64,000 nucleotides of DNA from Candidatus Chromulinivoraceae bacterium (GTDB lineage: Bacteria > Patescibacteriota > Saccharimonadia > Saccharimonadales > Saccharimonadaceae), in NCBI GenBank assembly GCA_035478595.1, contig DATIJL010000016.1, positions 62,001 to 126,000 of the forward strand, given 5' to 3'. How positions within the stretch are numbered: the first letter of the stretch is position 1; each line of letters starts with the position of its first letter. Below the pieces are notes generated by a model. The model was not told where the DNA came from and searched no databases. It worked only from the letters and a program-made list of their open reading frames with translations. Positions 50,569 through 60,104 of this stretch are shown one piece after another. The position numbers and the translations under genes are program-made.

Positions 50569-51234
50569 CTACACGTTTATTACGGCAAAAACCAGCACAC
50601 GATCATCGTATGTTTTTGTCTCGTAACTGTACGTTCCACCACAGGTAATAAGGTTCAAACCCTGTTTGCCGGGAATAGCAGATTTTAACATTGCAGTCAT
50701 GTCTACATCACGTAGCGATTTCAGTTCAACACTCACAACGGAATACGTAAATTTTTGGCCATCACCGCGTTCGACTTCAATTTTGTCACCCGAAACAAGC
50801 GACGAAAGCCTATAGAAGATCCCTGGCGAATTAAGTGCATCATTTACATGACCGTCGATAAGCAGCGCGCTGGCATCAAGTCCAGGGAGACCGCTCTGGT
50901 CATACCAACCGACGTCCCAGGCACTCGCAGGAGCGTTTAGAACACCCTTGGTAGTTCCCATAGGCAAAATGTTGGCATCAACTCCTAGTTTAGAGATGGT
51001 AAGCTGACGGGGATGCGTAGGTGGAACAGTATACGCTTGTTTTTGCGCTGTTGTCTTTTGCTCAACCGAGGCCTTAACCTCCGCTGGAGGCAGTATGCTA
51101 ATAGTTTGTTTTGGGGCATGCAGGGTACTATAGAGTATGTATCCGCCCAGAGCTGCTATCATAAGACCGCTTACAAGTAATACGATTCGAAATAACTTAG
51201 AGACTTTTGTAGAAGTAGCCTGTATTTTTTTCAT
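50569..51234 (-). CDS. Sortase (class E/F-like transpeptidase)
   Basis: A 221-aa membrane-anchored enzyme. N-terminal helix at residues ~15-36, a linker, then the sortase barrel. The catalytic His is in LLIDGHVNDA, the Cys in GLNLITCGGTYSYETKTY (TLTC-type) and the Arg in YDDRVLVFAV. It should cleave LPxTG-like signals, such as that of the protein at 13551-14897, and attach them to the envelope. It lies between secY and infA, where adk and map usually lie. TATACT ends 11 nt before the ATG, suggesting its own near-leaderless transcript. Confidence 0.9.
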   Translation of the reverse strand: MKKIQATSTKVSKLFRIVLLVSGLMIAALGGYILYSTLHAPKQTISILPPAEVKASVEQKTTAQKQAYTVPPTHPRQLTISKLGVDANILPMGTTKGVLNAPASAWDVGWYDQSGLPGLDASALLIDGHVNDALNSPGIFYRLSSLVSGDKIEVERGDGQKFTYSVVSVELKSLRDVDMTAMLKSAIPGKQGLNLITCGGTYSYETKTYDDRVLVFAVINV

Positions 51235-51268
51235 GCGTTAAGCCTAGTATAGCAAAACGTAGAACTGC

Positions 51269-52675
51269 CTACTGGTAGTCGTCATACGTTACCATCAGAG
51301 CACGCGAGTTGATCTGACGGAGTGATTCAAGACCGACAGAGACCACAATGAGAAGTCCTGTACCACCAATTGCAAGGTTAGATGCATTAACACCAAGCTG
51401 CGCAAATATGTACTCGGCGCCAAATGGCATAACAGCAATAATACCAAGAGCGATTGATCCGAAGAGGATTAGACGATTTACGGTACGTGAAAGATACTTC
51501 TCAGTCTGAATGCCTGGACGTACACCTTCAATAAAGCCGCCCTGCTTTTGTAAGTTTTCGGCAATTTCATTGGCATTAAATACAATACCCGTGTAGAAGT
51601 ACGTGAACAGAATAACGAGCACAAAATAGCATGCTGGATAGATAAGACTCACAGCACCGTTTGCAAAAGTACTAGCCTGAGGTGTCTGGAACCATGTAAT
51701 AAGATTAGTCGCAAGCTTTGTGTACGCTGGGTTACCTGTTGCCTTGATAACCTGGCCGACAAAGGCTGGTAGCGACAGAAAGGCTACTGCAAAGATCACA
51801 GGAATCACACCAGCAGCAATCAGCTTAACTGGCAACATACTTTTTACACCACCATAGCTACTATTACCGTGAACACGTTTTGCATAATTGATGGTAATAA
51901 TACGCTGGGCTTCATTGATTTTAACCAATAGATATAGCACCACGAGCGAAGCGATGGCCACCGCCAGTACTACCCAGAAGGCAAGCGGATTAACGGGAAT
52001 AGTAAACCAGCCAAAGACACTCATGGCTCCATGAGAAGTATCGAATACTGACTGACCTATCGTTGCCAATGTATTTGGAAGTTGGCTAATAATACCCGCA
52101 AAAATAATAATACTAATACCATTACCAACGCCTTGTTCAGTAATAAGCTCACCAAGCCACATCAGAAGAAGCGAGCCAGCCGTCATAGCTGTCACAGCCA
52201 CAACCCACTCAACGGGTGTTGTTGAACCAAGCGCTGTGGTGTTACCAGCAAGCACCGTTTGACGTAGAATATAGATGAAAGCGATAGACTGAACGATGGC
52301 TAGTGGTACAGCAATCATACGTGTCCATTGGTTGATCTTCCGACGGCCAGATTCACCATCTTTATGCAGCTCTTCAATACTCGGCACCGCTTTAGTGAGC
52401 AGCTGAGTAATGATGGAGGCTGTAATAAATGGACTCATGCCCACGAGTACGATTGAAAAGCTCGAGAGTGCACCGCCAGAGAGTAGGTTCAGAAAGCCAC
52501 CAAAGTCGCTGCCGCTTACAACGCTACTGATAACTTGTTTGAGCTGCGTTGGTTGTGCAAGTGGCACAGGAATATGTGCAAGTAACCGATACGCAATAAT
52601 AATTCCAAGAACAATCGTCAGACGTTTTTGCATGTCCTTGTTTTTAAGTGATCGGAAAATGGTTTTCCAGTTCAT
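51269..52675 (-). CDS. secY: Preprotein translocase subunit SecY
   Basis: A 468-aa ten-helix channel protein. RLTIVLGIIIAYRLLAHIPVP near the N-terminus, GVGNGISIIIFAGI, YAKRVHGNSSYGGVKSMLPVKL and GLLIVVSVGLESLRQINSRALMV at the end fit SecY. It partners SecE at 8823-9182. It is preceded by an 11-bp hairpin with internal TATACT boxes (52731-52772). Confidence 0.97.
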   Translation of the reverse strand: MNWKTIFRSLKNKDMQKRLTIVLGIIIAYRLLAHIPVPLAQPTQLKQVISSVVSGSDFGGFLNLLSGGALSSFSIVLVGMSPFITASIITQLLTKAVPSIEELHKDGESGRRKINQWTRMIAVPLAIVQSIAFIYILRQTVLAGNTTALGSTTPVEWVVAVTAMTAGSLLLMWLGELITEQGVGNGISIIIFAGIISQLPNTLATIGQSVFDTSHGAMSVFGWFTIPVNPLAFWVVLAVAIASLVVLYLLVKINEAQRIITINYAKRVHGNSSYGGVKSMLPVKLIAAGVIPVIFAVAFLSLPAFVGQVIKATGNPAYTKLATNLITWFQTPQASTFANGAVSLIYPACYFVLVILFTYFYTGIVFNANEIAENLQKQGGFIEGVRPGIQTEKYLSRTVNRLILFGSIALGIIAVMPFGAEYIFAQLGVNASNLAIGGTGLLIVVSVGLESLRQINSRALMVTYDDYQ

Positions 52676-52730
52676 AAGTCTATTCGTTCCCCTTCTCTAA
52701 CAAAAAATGGTCTAAGCCGTTACTACTCCA

Positions 52731-52772
52731 CGGAGTATACTGTACGTGTATTGATATACTTAGTATACTCCG
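52731..52772 (-). repeat. 11-bp inverted repeat between rplO and secY
   Basis: CGGAGTATACT (52731-52741) and AGTATACTCCG (52762-52772) around a 20-nt loop. Both arms contain TATACT, a -10-like box, on the secY strand. It may be an intercistronic hairpin, an operator or a secondary secY promoter. Confidence 0.55.
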
Positions 52773-52792
52773 AAAAGCGTAGCCGCGAGGTA

Positions 52793-53272
52793 CTATTTCT
52801 CAGCTTTTTCAGCTTCTTTTTCGCTCTTTTTAATAGGTGTTGGCACAGCTTCGAATGTACCGCCTGCCTTTTCAATAGCAGCCTTAACACTCGCACTTGC
52901 AGCTTGCACCTTCAACGTCACCTTTTCAGTAAGCTCACCGCGAGCGATGATCTTAACTGTATGAAATGGTGTTGATATAAGACCTGCTTCAAACAATGTA
53001 AAGTTATCAGCAGTCTTACCCTTGAATGCGTTTAGATGGTCAATATAGACAATCTGAGCTGGGCTCTTAAGGCTTTTAAAACCACGAGCTTTAGGCACAG
53101 CCTGTACTAGCGCACGCTGTCCACCCTGGAACATTGTACGAAGTTTCTTACCCGTACGAGCACCCTGACCTTTAGTACCACGACCGGCGGTCTTACCCTG
53201 GCCGGCAGCAATACCACGACCGACACGCTTACGGCCTTTGTTTGCGCTGACTTGGAGTTCGTTGTATTTCAT
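52793..53272 (-). CDS. rplO: Ribosomal protein uL15
   Basis: 159 aa. RKRVGRGIAAGQGKTAGRGTKGQGARTG is the typical Gly/Lys/Arg-rich N-terminus, and the C-terminal domain contains KVQAASASVKAAIEKAGG. It follows rpsE directly (TAATG overlap); rpmD (L30), which normally separates them, is absent. Confidence 0.97.
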   Translation of the reverse strand: MKYNELQVSANKGRKRVGRGIAAGQGKTAGRGTKGQGARTGKKLRTMFQGGQRALVQAVPKARGFKSLKSPAQIVYIDHLNAFKGKTADNFTLFEAGLISTPFHTVKIIARGELTEKVTLKVQAASASVKAAIEKAGGTFEAVPTPIKKSEKEAEKAEK

Positions 53273-53832
53273 TACTTATCCTCCTTCTTTTCAGCCTTTT
53301 TGGGGGTATTCAGCCACTCATCGCGTGGAACGAGGCTCTTAAGAGCTTCGATCGTAGCGTACGCAATGTTCACTTTGTTGGTTGAACCGAGTGACTTAGA
53401 AAGCATATTGCGGACACCGGTTACACCGATGATCTGACGAACAACACCGCCGGCAATAATACCGGTACCAGGAGCTGCAGGCTTAATCAGTACGCGAGCG
53501 CCTGAAAGCTTAAGTTCAGCTTCGTGCGGAATTGTGTCGTTCGCAACAGGAACGGTAATCATATTCTTTTTAGCAACATCCGTCGCCTTGGCGATAGCTG
53601 CTTGAACATCGGCACCCTTAGCGACACCGACACCAACCTTGGTTTTGCGGTCACCCACAACAACAAGCGCCTTAAAGCGGAAACGACGTCCACCCTTTAC
53701 AACGCGGGCCACGCGGTCGATATTGATAACCAGCTCTTCAAACTGCTTTGGCTCAGCTGGTACTTGCTCGCGGCGGTTGTCGCGGCGAGGAGCACGGGGT
53801 GAGCGAGTGTTGGTAGTAGCTTGTTCAGCCAT
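53272..53832 (-). CDS. rpsE: Ribosomal protein uS5
   Basis: A 186-aa 30S protein that helps decoding accuracy. EELVINIDRVARVVKGGRRFRFKALVVVGD and GVVRQIIGVTGVRNMLSKSLGSTNK are standard. A ~30-residue Arg/Pro-rich N-terminal tail is extra. ATG 53832 follows GGAG; the longer open frame overlaps rplR and is not coding. Confidence 0.97.
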   Translation of the reverse strand: MAEQATTNTRSPRAPRRDNRREQVPAEPKQFEELVINIDRVARVVKGGRRFRFKALVVVGDRKTKVGVGVAKGADVQAAIAKATDVAKKNMITVPVANDTIPHEAELKLSGARVLIKPAAPGTGIIAGGVVRQIIGVTGVRNMLSKSLGSTNKVNIAYATIEALKSLVPRDEWLNTPKKAEKKEDK

Positions 53833-53833
53833 A

Positions 53834-54187
53834 TTAGAACTCCAAACCTTCCTTACGTGCAGCGTCAGCGAGCGCAGAGAGGCGGCCAGCGTACTGGCGA
53901 CCATTACGATCAAACACAACTGCGTTAATCTTTGCTTTCTTAGCTTTCTTAGCGATGTCACTGCCTACAAGTGCAGCCTGTTCAGCAAGAGAGCCCGTCT
54001 GCTTTGTACCAACAGTCGTTGCAGCAGCAAGTGTACGCTGCTTTACGTCATCGATAAGTTGCGCGCTAACGTGTTTGTTGCTAACAGTGACGGTAAGACG
54101 TGGACGCTCAGCCGTACCCATGATCTTGCTACGAACGCGGTTCTTGCGCAAAGACTTATTGAGAAGTTTTTTAGCGAGGTTTGCCAT
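53834..54187 (-). CDS. rplR: Ribosomal protein uL18
   Basis: 117 aa, 5S rRNA-binding. RKNRVRSKIMGTAERPRLTVTVSNKHVSAQLIDD and VVFDRNGRQYAGRLSALADAARKEGLEF match. It lies between rplF and rpsE with 1-2 nt gaps. Confidence 0.96.
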   Translation of the reverse strand: MANLAKKLLNKSLRKNRVRSKIMGTAERPRLTVTVSNKHVSAQLIDDVKQRTLAAATTVGTKQTGSLAEQAALVGSDIAKKAKKAKINAVVFDRNGRQYAGRLSALADAARKEGLEF

Positions 54188-54189
54188 AA

Positions 54190-54723
54190 TTACTTACCAG
54201 TCTTTCCTGCCTTGCGAAGGACAACTTCGTCGGCATATTTAATACCCTTACCCTTGTAAGGTTCAGGCTTTTTAAGCGCACGGATTTCTGCCGCTACTTG
54301 GCCAACCTGCTGCTTGTCAATACCATTAACGGTGATTTCCATCTTGTTAACAGTAAGGTTAATACCAGCTGGAGCTTCGTATTTAACAGGGTGAGAGAAG
54401 CCGAGGCTCATCTCAAGTGCCTGGCCGCCGCCGTTTACGCGGAAACCAACACCGTTGACCTCTAGTTTTTTCTCAAATCCTTTTGTCACGCCAACAACAG
54501 CGTTGTTAAGAAGTGCGCGCTGCAAACCATGCTGCGCCTTTGCGATACGCTCGTCATCTTTACGAGTAACAATAGCTTTGCCATCTTCAAGTGAGACAGT
54601 AACGTCGCTCAGGTGTGGCACAGTCAGTTCACCCTTAGGGCCTTTGACTGAGATAACATCTGAATCGACCGTGATTGTCACACCGGCAGGTACGTCAATT
54701 GGTAGTTTTCCGATTCGACTCAT
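54190..54723 (-). CDS. rplF: Ribosomal protein uL6
   Basis: 177 aa. Two related alpha/beta domains; MSRIGKLPIDVPAGVTI at the start and PEPYKGKGIKYADEVVLRKAGKTGK at the end are family hallmarks. It lies near the factor-binding site of the 50S subunit. Confidence 0.97.
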   Translation of the reverse strand: MSRIGKLPIDVPAGVTITVDSDVISVKGPKGELTVPHLSDVTVSLEDGKAIVTRKDDERIAKAQHGLQRALLNNAVVGVTKGFEKKLEVNGVGFRVNGGGQALEMSLGFSHPVKYEAPAGINLTVNKMEITVNGIDKQQVGQVAAEIRALKKPEPYKGKGIKYADEVVLRKAGKTGK

Positions 54724-54752
54724 AACTCTTCCTTTTCTTCATTTATCTTGAA

Positions 54753-55154
54753 TTAGTATACCTTAAGGAGTAACTCACCACCAAGACGCTCTTTTACAGC
54801 TTCTCGACCAGTGATAACGCCCTTGCTTGTACTAATAAGTACCAAGCCACGACCGCTTTTTACCTTAGGGATCTCATTAACACCAACATAGACACGGCGG
54901 CCCGGCTTGCTCATACGAGAAATCTCGTTGATTGGGCTGTTTTCGCCTGGCTTGTTAATAGTGATAACAAGTGTGTCACGTGGTTTACCAGCTTCTACTT
55001 TAACGTCAGTTAGGTAGTGGTTCTTCTTGAGTTGTTCTGCAACAACCTTCTTAAGCTTGCTTGATGGCACACGAACTTCGTTCTTGCCAACCATAGCCGC
55101 GTTACGGATGCGGGTAAGAAGGTCGGCGATTGGGTCAGTTGATTGTAAAGACAT
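54753..55154 (-). CDS. rpsH: Ribosomal protein uS8
   Basis: 133 aa. DPIADLLTRIRNAAMVGKNEVRVPSSKLK and the C-terminal GLVLISTSKGVITGREA are typical. S8 often represses the spc operon by binding rplE mRNA; no such site was demonstrated here. Confidence 0.97.
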   Translation of the reverse strand: MSLQSTDPIADLLTRIRNAAMVGKNEVRVPSSKLKKVVAEQLKKNHYLTDVKVEAGKPRDTLVITINKPGENSPINEISRMSKPGRRVYVGVNEIPKVKSGRGLVLISTSKGVITGREAVKERLGGELLLKVY

Positions 55155-55175
55155 ATCTTTTTATTCCTTTCCTTC

Positions 55176-55445
55176 TTACCAACTACTCTTAGTTACACCA
55201 GGGATTTCTCCCTTAGATGCTTTTTCGCGGAAGTTAATACGGTTAAGGCCGAAACGACGCATATAACCGCGTGGACGACCAGCGAGGAAATCACGGTTCT
55301 TCCAGCGAGTTGGGCTGCTATTATTTGGAAGTGCAGCGAGACCTTCAAGATCACCGAGTTCTTTTAGTTCAGCACGCTTAGCAGCAAACTTCAGGATCAT
55401 TTTCTTGCGCTTTTCGTCGCGGGCGATCATTGATTTCTTAGCCAT
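55176..55445 (-). CDS. rpsN: Ribosomal protein uS14, zinc-free form
   Basis: 89 aa, the longer C-minus type. [20 protein letters not shown] and the C-terminal [43 protein letters not shown] are clear, with no CxxC zinc motifs. It is immediately after rplE. Confidence 0.97.
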   Translation of the reverse strand: MAKKSMIARDEKRKKMILKFAAKRAELKELGDLEGLAALPNNSSPTRWKNRDFLAGRPRGYMRRFGLNRINFREKASKGEIPGVTKSSW

Positions 55446-56029
55446 TAGCGTTTGCCTCCTTCTTTCTCAAATGGTACGCCGAATTTCTCTAACAGTGCGC
55501 GTGAGTGTTCAGTAGATTCGTTTTTAATAGTAAACGTAACCTGCAGACCGTGGAGCACCTGAGTTTCTTCGAACGTAAGTTCTGGGAAGATTGACTGCTC
55601 GATGATACCAAGGTTGTAGTTACCACCCTTGTCAAACTTTACACCAACGCCGTGAAAGTCACGAACACGTGGCAATGCAACGTTAGCAAGACGGTCGAGG
55701 AACTCGTACATACGAGCACCACGTAGCGTAACACTTATACCAACGCGGTTCATACCCTTACGGATCTTGAAGCCAGCGATAGACTTTTTGGCCATACGGT
55801 CAATCGGTGCCTGACCAGTAATTTTGGTCAGAGTATTACGGACAACTTCGGTGTGACGCTTGTCATCCTTATTTTTGCCAATACCAACGCTTACTACAAT
55901 CTTTTCGAGTTTCGGAACTTGATTAACATTACCGAGTTTCAATTCGGCCTGGAGTTCTCCGACGTACTTTTCGTTGTACAGAGCTTTCAAGCGAGGAGTA
56001 GCGGCAGTAGTGGTGGTTTTCGTAGCCAT
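55445..56029 (-). CDS. rplE: Ribosomal protein uL5
   Basis: 194 aa, binds 5S rRNA and contacts the 30S head. [52 protein letters not shown] and [18 protein letters not shown] are standard. The start overlaps the rplX stop. Confidence 0.97.
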   Translation of the reverse strand: MATKTTTTAATPRLKALYNEKYVGELQAELKLGNVNQVPKLEKIVVSVGIGKNKDDKRHTEVVRNTLTKITGQAPIDRMAKKSIAGFKIRKGMNRVGISVTLRGARMYEFLDRLANVALPRVRDFHGVGVKFDKGGNYNLGIIEQSIFPELTFEETQVLHGLQVTFTIKNESTEHSRALLEKFGVPFEKEGGKR

Positions 56030-56352
56030 TACTTGATCTCCTTATTCTTAGCTTGGCGAGCAAGACGAATCTTGGCACCGTCAGCATTCTTTACGTAACC
56101 GATGCGGCTTGTTTTGCTAGTCTTCTCATCTACAACAAGCGCAAGCTTGTGAAGAGGAGTTGCAACGTGGATATCTTTGCTACCGCCACGTGGGTTAAGC
56201 TGACTTGGCTTAACGTGACGGTGCTTTGTGCCAACGCCTTCAACAAGAGCAACGTTCTTTTTACCAAGAACGGCGAGCACCTTACCAGTTACACCTTTGT
56301 TTGCGCCAGAGATGATCTTAACGACATCGTCTTTTTGAATACGTTGTGCCAT
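56029..56352 (-). CDS. rplX: Ribosomal protein uL24
   Basis: 107 aa. The KOW motif KDDVVKIISGANKGVTGKVLAVLGKKN starts at residue ~7; HRHVKPSQLNPRGGSKDIHVATPLHKLALV follows. An assembly initiator of the 50S subunit. Confidence 0.97.
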   Translation of the reverse strand: MAQRIQKDDVVKIISGANKGVTGKVLAVLGKKNVALVEGVGTKHRHVKPSQLNPRGGSKDIHVATPLHKLALVVDEKTSKTSRIGYVKNADGAKIRLARQAKNKEIK

Positions 56353-56353
56353 C

Positions 56354-56722
56354 TTAGAGTACCTCCGGAGCTAAGCTGATGATCTTAGAGTACCCAAGGT
56401 CACGAAGTTCACGAGGAACTGGGCCGAATACACGGGTCGCCTTAGGAGTCTTATCATCGTTAATGATTACTGCTGCGTTATCGTCAAATGCGATAGTGCT
56501 TCCGTCTGGACGCTGAATTTGATCACGCGTACGGACGATAACCGCTTTAACGACAGCTTTACGCTTAACGTTACCAGTTGGGTTAGCTTGCTTAACGGTA
56601 GCAACAATGATGTCACCGACACGAGCATAACGCCGCTTAGTACCGCCAAGAACTCGAATACACAAAATCTCTTTTGCGCCCGAGTTGTCGGTCACTTTAA
56701 GACGAGTTTCTTGCTGAATCAT
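56354..56722 (-). CDS. rplN: Ribosomal protein uL14
   Basis: 122 aa. [27 protein letters not shown] and [41 protein letters not shown] are diagnostic. It lies at the 50S-30S interface. Confidence 0.98.
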   Translation of the reverse strand: MIQQETRLKVTDNSGAKEILCIRVLGGTKRRYARVGDIIVATVKQANPTGNVKRKAVVKAVIVRTRDQIQRPDGSTIAFDDNAAVIINDDKTPKATRVFGPVPRELRDLGYSKIISLAPEVL

Positions 56723-57000
56723 TACGCTTTTACCTCGTCATCTTTAAGCTCAATAGAACCACGAGATTTCTCTTCGATGTTTGCAAGCTTAAAGCTTTTT
56801 GATTTTGAGACAGGACGAGTCTCAACGATTTGAACCTTGTCACCCTTGTGAGCTTCATTGTTTTCATCGTGTGCAGCATACTTGCGGTTCACAGTGTACT
56901 GTTTACCATAAATAGGATGCGTTTCACGACTAGTAACAGTGACGGTGATGGTTTTATCGTTGACATCCGACGTCACGATACCGGTCAATGTCTTGGCCAT
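56722..57000 (-). CDS. rpsQ: Ribosomal protein uS17
   Basis: 92 aa. OB-fold sequence [32 protein letters not shown] and [20 protein letters not shown]. The stop overlaps the rplN start. Confidence 0.96.
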   Translation of the reverse strand: MAKTLTGIVTSDVNDKTITVTVTSRETHPIYGKQYTVNRKYAAHDENNEAHKGDKVQIVETRPVSKSKSFKLANIEEKSRGSIELKDDEVKA

Positions 57001-57001
57001 A

Positions 57002-57220
57002 TTATTTACTCTCCTTTTCGGCGATTTCAGCTACCCGGATAGCAGTCAGAAGTCGCGCAATTTCTTTCTTGGTACTTGTCAGCACACGTGGGTTTGCAAG
57101 TTCGCCCATGGCGTGGCCACGACGAGCAACAATAAGATCAGCACGCTTCGTCGCTACTTCTTCGCGAAGTTGTGCGAGCGTTTTGATCTCAGTAGCCTGT
57201 GTAGTTTTCTTTTCAGCCAT
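57002..57220 (-). CDS. rpmC: Ribosomal protein uL29
   Basis: 72 aa, a two-helix hairpin protein at the exit tunnel. IKTLAQLREEVATKRADLIVARRGHAMGELANPRVLTSTKKEIARLLTAI matches. It lies between rplP and rpsQ as usual. Confidence 0.95.
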   Translation of the reverse strand: MAEKKTTQATEIKTLAQLREEVATKRADLIVARRGHAMGELANPRVLTSTKKEIARLLTAIRVAEIAEKESK

Positions 57221-57633
57221 TATACTTGCTCCCTCATGATGAACTTGGTCTTAACTGGTAGTTTGTGTGCGGCAAGACGCATAGCTTCGCGAGCAACAGC
57301 TTCGTCTACACCCTTCATTTCAAACAAAACAGTACCAGCTTTTACCTTAGCGACAAAAAACTCTGGGTTACCTTTACCGCTACCCATCTTTACGTCCTGC
57401 GGCTTACGAGTCACAGGAGTGTGTGGGAAGATACGGATCCAGATTTTACCACCGCGCTTGATGTAGCGAGTCATCGCCTGACGTGAAGATTCGATCTGAC
57501 GTGAGGTGATACGCTCGTTTGACATAGACTGCAGGGCAAAATCACCAAAGGCTATATAGTTACCGCGAGTCGCGATACCATCGTTCTTGCCTTTACGAAC
57601 TTTTCGATATTTAGTTTTCTTTGGCAGTAACAT
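57220..57633 (-). CDS. rplP: Ribosomal protein uL16
   Basis: 137 aa. [62 protein letters not shown] are hallmark sequences. It is late-assembling and positions A-site tRNA. Confidence 0.98.
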   Translation of the reverse strand: MLLPKKTKYRKVRKGKNDGIATRGNYIAFGDFALQSMSNERITSRQIESSRQAMTRYIKRGGKIWIRIFPHTPVTRKPQDVKMGSGKGNPEFFVAKVKAGTVLFEMKGVDEAVAREAMRLAAHKLPVKTKFIMREQV

Positions 57634-57634
57634 A

Positions 57635-58273
57635 TTACCGATCCGTCCTTTCGCCCTTATAGATCCAGACCTTTACACCTACGATACCTGCACCAGGCAG
57701 CATAGCGCGAGCAGAGTGGAAGTCAATGTCAGCACGAAGTGTGTGAAGAGGAACTGAGCCCTCGCTAATCTTTTCACGACGAGCCATTTCAGCGTTGTTC
57801 AAACGACCAGCCACCTGAATACGGACACCCTTGGCGCCTGCATTCATAGTGTTTTGTGCAGCCATCTTGGTTGCACGGCGGAAGTTGATACGACGCTCGA
57901 GTTGACGAGCAATGTTTTCGGCTACCAACTTGGCAGCGAGTTCAGGACGTTTCACTTCTTCGATGTTAATACGAACTGGAAGACTGGCGATCTTTTCGAT
58001 CTGAGCCTTCAGCTCCGTAACACCTGCACCACCACGACCAATCACAACACCAGCTTTTGCTGTGTGGATAGTAATAGTGATGAGGTTTGCCGAACGCTCA
58101 ATCTCGATACGAGCGATTGTTGGGCGTGATGCGAACTTCTTTTCGATCAGATCGCGGATCTTGATATCTTCCGCAAGCCACTTGGCAAAATCTTTTTTGC
58201 CGGCAAACCAGCGTGAATCCCAGTTTTTGTGAACTTGCAAGCGGAAGCTAATAGGATTTACTTTTTGACCCAT
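57635..58273 (-). CDS. rpsC: Ribosomal protein uS3
   Basis: 212 aa. [23 protein letters not shown] at the start; KH domain with [20 protein letters not shown]-terminal [38 protein letters not shown]. Part of the mRNA entry channel. Confidence 0.98.
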   Translation of the reverse strand: MGQKVNPISFRLQVHKNWDSRWFAGKKDFAKWLAEDIKIRDLIEKKFASRPTIARIEIERSANLITITIHTAKAGVVIGRGGAGVTELKAQIEKIASLPVRINIEEVKRPELAAKLVAENIARQLERRINFRRATKMAAQNTMNAGAKGVRIQVAGRLNNAEMARREKISEGSVPLHTLRADIDFHSARAMLPGAGIVGVKVWIYKGERTDR

Positions 58274-58680
58274 TATTTGCTCTCCTTTGCAGACTCAGCT
58301 GCAGGTGCTGCAACTGGCTTCTTCTTAGGTTTTTCAGCGCCAGTTACTTCAACCAAGATGTGGCTCGAGCGCTTCTGGAATGGAAGTGCGCGACCACGGC
58401 TTGCAGGTTTGAACCTCTTCAAACGTGGACCTGCCGTTACCGACAGAGTTTTGATTTGAAGTGTCTTACCGTCAAGACCATGGTTGTTTGTGGCGTTTGC
58501 AGCAGCGCTCGCGATAGCCTTTTTAACAGGCGTCGATGCGCGTTTAGGAACATTTTCAAGGATAACAAGTGCGTCAGCTACAGTGCGACCGCGAACGAGG
58601 CTTGCAACAAGGCTAACCTTGCGTGGCGTTTGGTCAACACCCTTAGCGTAGGCACGTACAACGATAGGTTGATCAGCCAT
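58273..58680 (-). CDS. rplV: Ribosomal protein uL22
   Basis: 135 aa. AYAKGVDQTPRKVSLVASLVRGRTVADALVIL and RGRALPFQKRSSHILVEV match; the tunnel-lining loop GPRLKRFKPASRGRA is normal. A C-terminal Lys/Ala-rich tail is extra. Confidence 0.97.
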   Translation of the reverse strand: MADQPIVVRAYAKGVDQTPRKVSLVASLVRGRTVADALVILENVPKRASTPVKKAIASAAANATNNHGLDGKTLQIKTLSVTAGPRLKRFKPASRGRALPFQKRSSHILVEVTGAEKPKKKPVAAPAAESAKESK

Positions 58681-58946
58681 TACTTCTTATCCTTTCCGCC
58701 ATGCTTACGGAACTTACGAGTTGGACTAAACTCACCGAGTTTGTGGCCAACCATGTTTTCCGAAACAAGCACAGGTACGTGTACACGACCGTTGTGAACA
58801 GCGATCGTTCGGCCTACCATCTCTGGGCTAATGGTACTAGCACGTGCCCAGGTCTTGATGATAGTTCGATCGTCTTGGCTTAAAGCAGCTACTTTTTTAG
58901 CAAGCTTGAAGTCGACGAATGGGCCTTTTTTGAGTGAACGACTCAT
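58680..58946 (-). CDS. rpsS: Ribosomal protein uS19
   Basis: 88 aa. [22 protein letters not shown] and [37 protein letters not shown] are typical. It lies in the 30S head next to S13. Confidence 0.98.
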   Translation of the reverse strand: MSRSLKKGPFVDFKLAKKVAALSQDDRTIIKTWARASTISPEMVGRTIAVHNGRVHVPVLVSENMVGHKLGEFSPTRKFRKHGGKDKK

Positions 58947-58949
58947 ATA

Positions 58950-59789
58950 CTACCTCTTCCTCTTCGCTTCATGGCGACTTCTTACAATCATCTTGCTCGT
59001 ATCCTTACGACGACGAGTACGGTAACCAAGCGTTAACTTACCCCATGGTGTCTTAGGTGTACCACCCACGCCATGAGCACCACCGTCACCACCACCGTTA
59101 GGGTGATCTACAGCGTTCATAGCCTTACCGCGTACGCTTGGGCGAATACCCTTGCGACGGTTACGACCAGCGGAACCAATCTTGATGTTCTGGTGTTGAA
59201 CGTTACCAACGACACCGAGTGCAGCTGTCGCTTCCAAACGGAAACGGCGAACTTCACCTGAAGGCAGGCGCACCTGTGCGTAGTCGCCTTCTTTGGCCAT
59301 TAGCTGTGCTTTTGTGCCAGCTGAACGAACCATCTGAGCGCCCTTGCCCGGGTTGATCTCAATTGCATAGATCTGAGAACCGACAGGGATACGAGATAAA
59401 GGCATGCGGTTTGAAGACTCAACAGGAGCCTCATCGCCGCTTACTATTACCTTGCCTTTTGTCATTTGCGTATCAGCAAGGATGTAGTGATACAAACCGT
59501 GCTGATCTTTTACACGGGCGATACGAGCAGAGCGGTTAGGATCGTATTCGATCTCTTCAACCGTAACCGTAAGGCCTGGTGCAAGCCGGTGATTAACCAA
59601 CCGGTAGTGGCGTTTTACACCGCCACCACGGTGACGAACAGTAATACGGCCATCGTTATTGCGACCAGCATTCTGTTTTTTGCTTTTTAGCAGGCTTTTA
59701 AGCGGTTTACGAGTGGTAACTTCGCTTAAGTCCTGGCTAGTCATACCGCGGCGAGCAGGAGTCGTTGGGTTGTAAGCTTTAATAGGCAT
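58950..59789 (-). CDS. rplB: Ribosomal protein uL2
   Basis: 279 aa. It is essential at the peptidyl-transferase side of the 50S subunit. RGGGVKRHYRLV, RIPVGSQIYAIEINPGKGAQMVRSAGT and the conserved VRGKAMNAVDHPNGGGDGGAHGVGGTP region with the functionally key His are intact. Confidence 0.98.
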   Translation of the reverse strand: MPIKAYNPTTPARRGMTSQDLSEVTTRKPLKSLLKSKKQNAGRNNDGRITVRHRGGGVKRHYRLVNHRLAPGLTVTVEEIEYDPNRSARIARVKDQHGLYHYILADTQMTKGKVIVSGDEAPVESSNRMPLSRIPVGSQIYAIEINPGKGAQMVRSAGTKAQLMAKEGDYAQVRLPSGEVRRFRLEATAALGVVGNVQHQNIKIGSAGRNRRKGIRPSVRGKAMNAVDHPNGGGDGGAHGVGGTPKTPWGKLTLGYRTRRRKDTSKMIVRSRHEAKRKR

Positions 59790-60103
59790 TACTTCTTCTC
59801 CTCTTCAGTCTGCGTATCAAAGACTTGAATGCTGTTGCCCTCTGCGAGGGTAACGTAGGCTTTCTTACTATCTTTACGGTGCGTTGTTCCTGGGTAGCGG
59901 TTTTTACCGCGAGAGAAACGAACAGCTTTGCCGCTTTGGACAAGCGTCTTGATACCAGTTACTTTTACTTCGAACTGTGCCTCTACTGCAGCCATGATCT
60001 CTTGCTTGTTAGCGTCGAGTGGCACGTTAAAGAGATAAACATTCTGGGCGCCAAGCTTGTAAGCTTTTTCAGTAGCGCGTGGAATAACAGTAATAGTTTT
60101 CAT
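59789..60103 (-). CDS. rplW: Ribosomal protein uL23
   Basis: 104 aa, docking site of trigger factor and SRP at the tunnel exit. VIPRATEKAYKLGAQNVYLFNVPLDANKQEIMAAVEAQFEVKVTGIKTLVQSGKAVRFSRG matches. The stop overlaps the rplB start. Confidence 0.96.
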   Translation of the reverse strand: MKTITVIPRATEKAYKLGAQNVYLFNVPLDANKQEIMAAVEAQFEVKVTGIKTLVQSGKAVRFSRGKNRYPGTTHRKDSKKAYVTLAEGNSIQVFDTQTEEEKK

Positions 60104-60104
60104 A

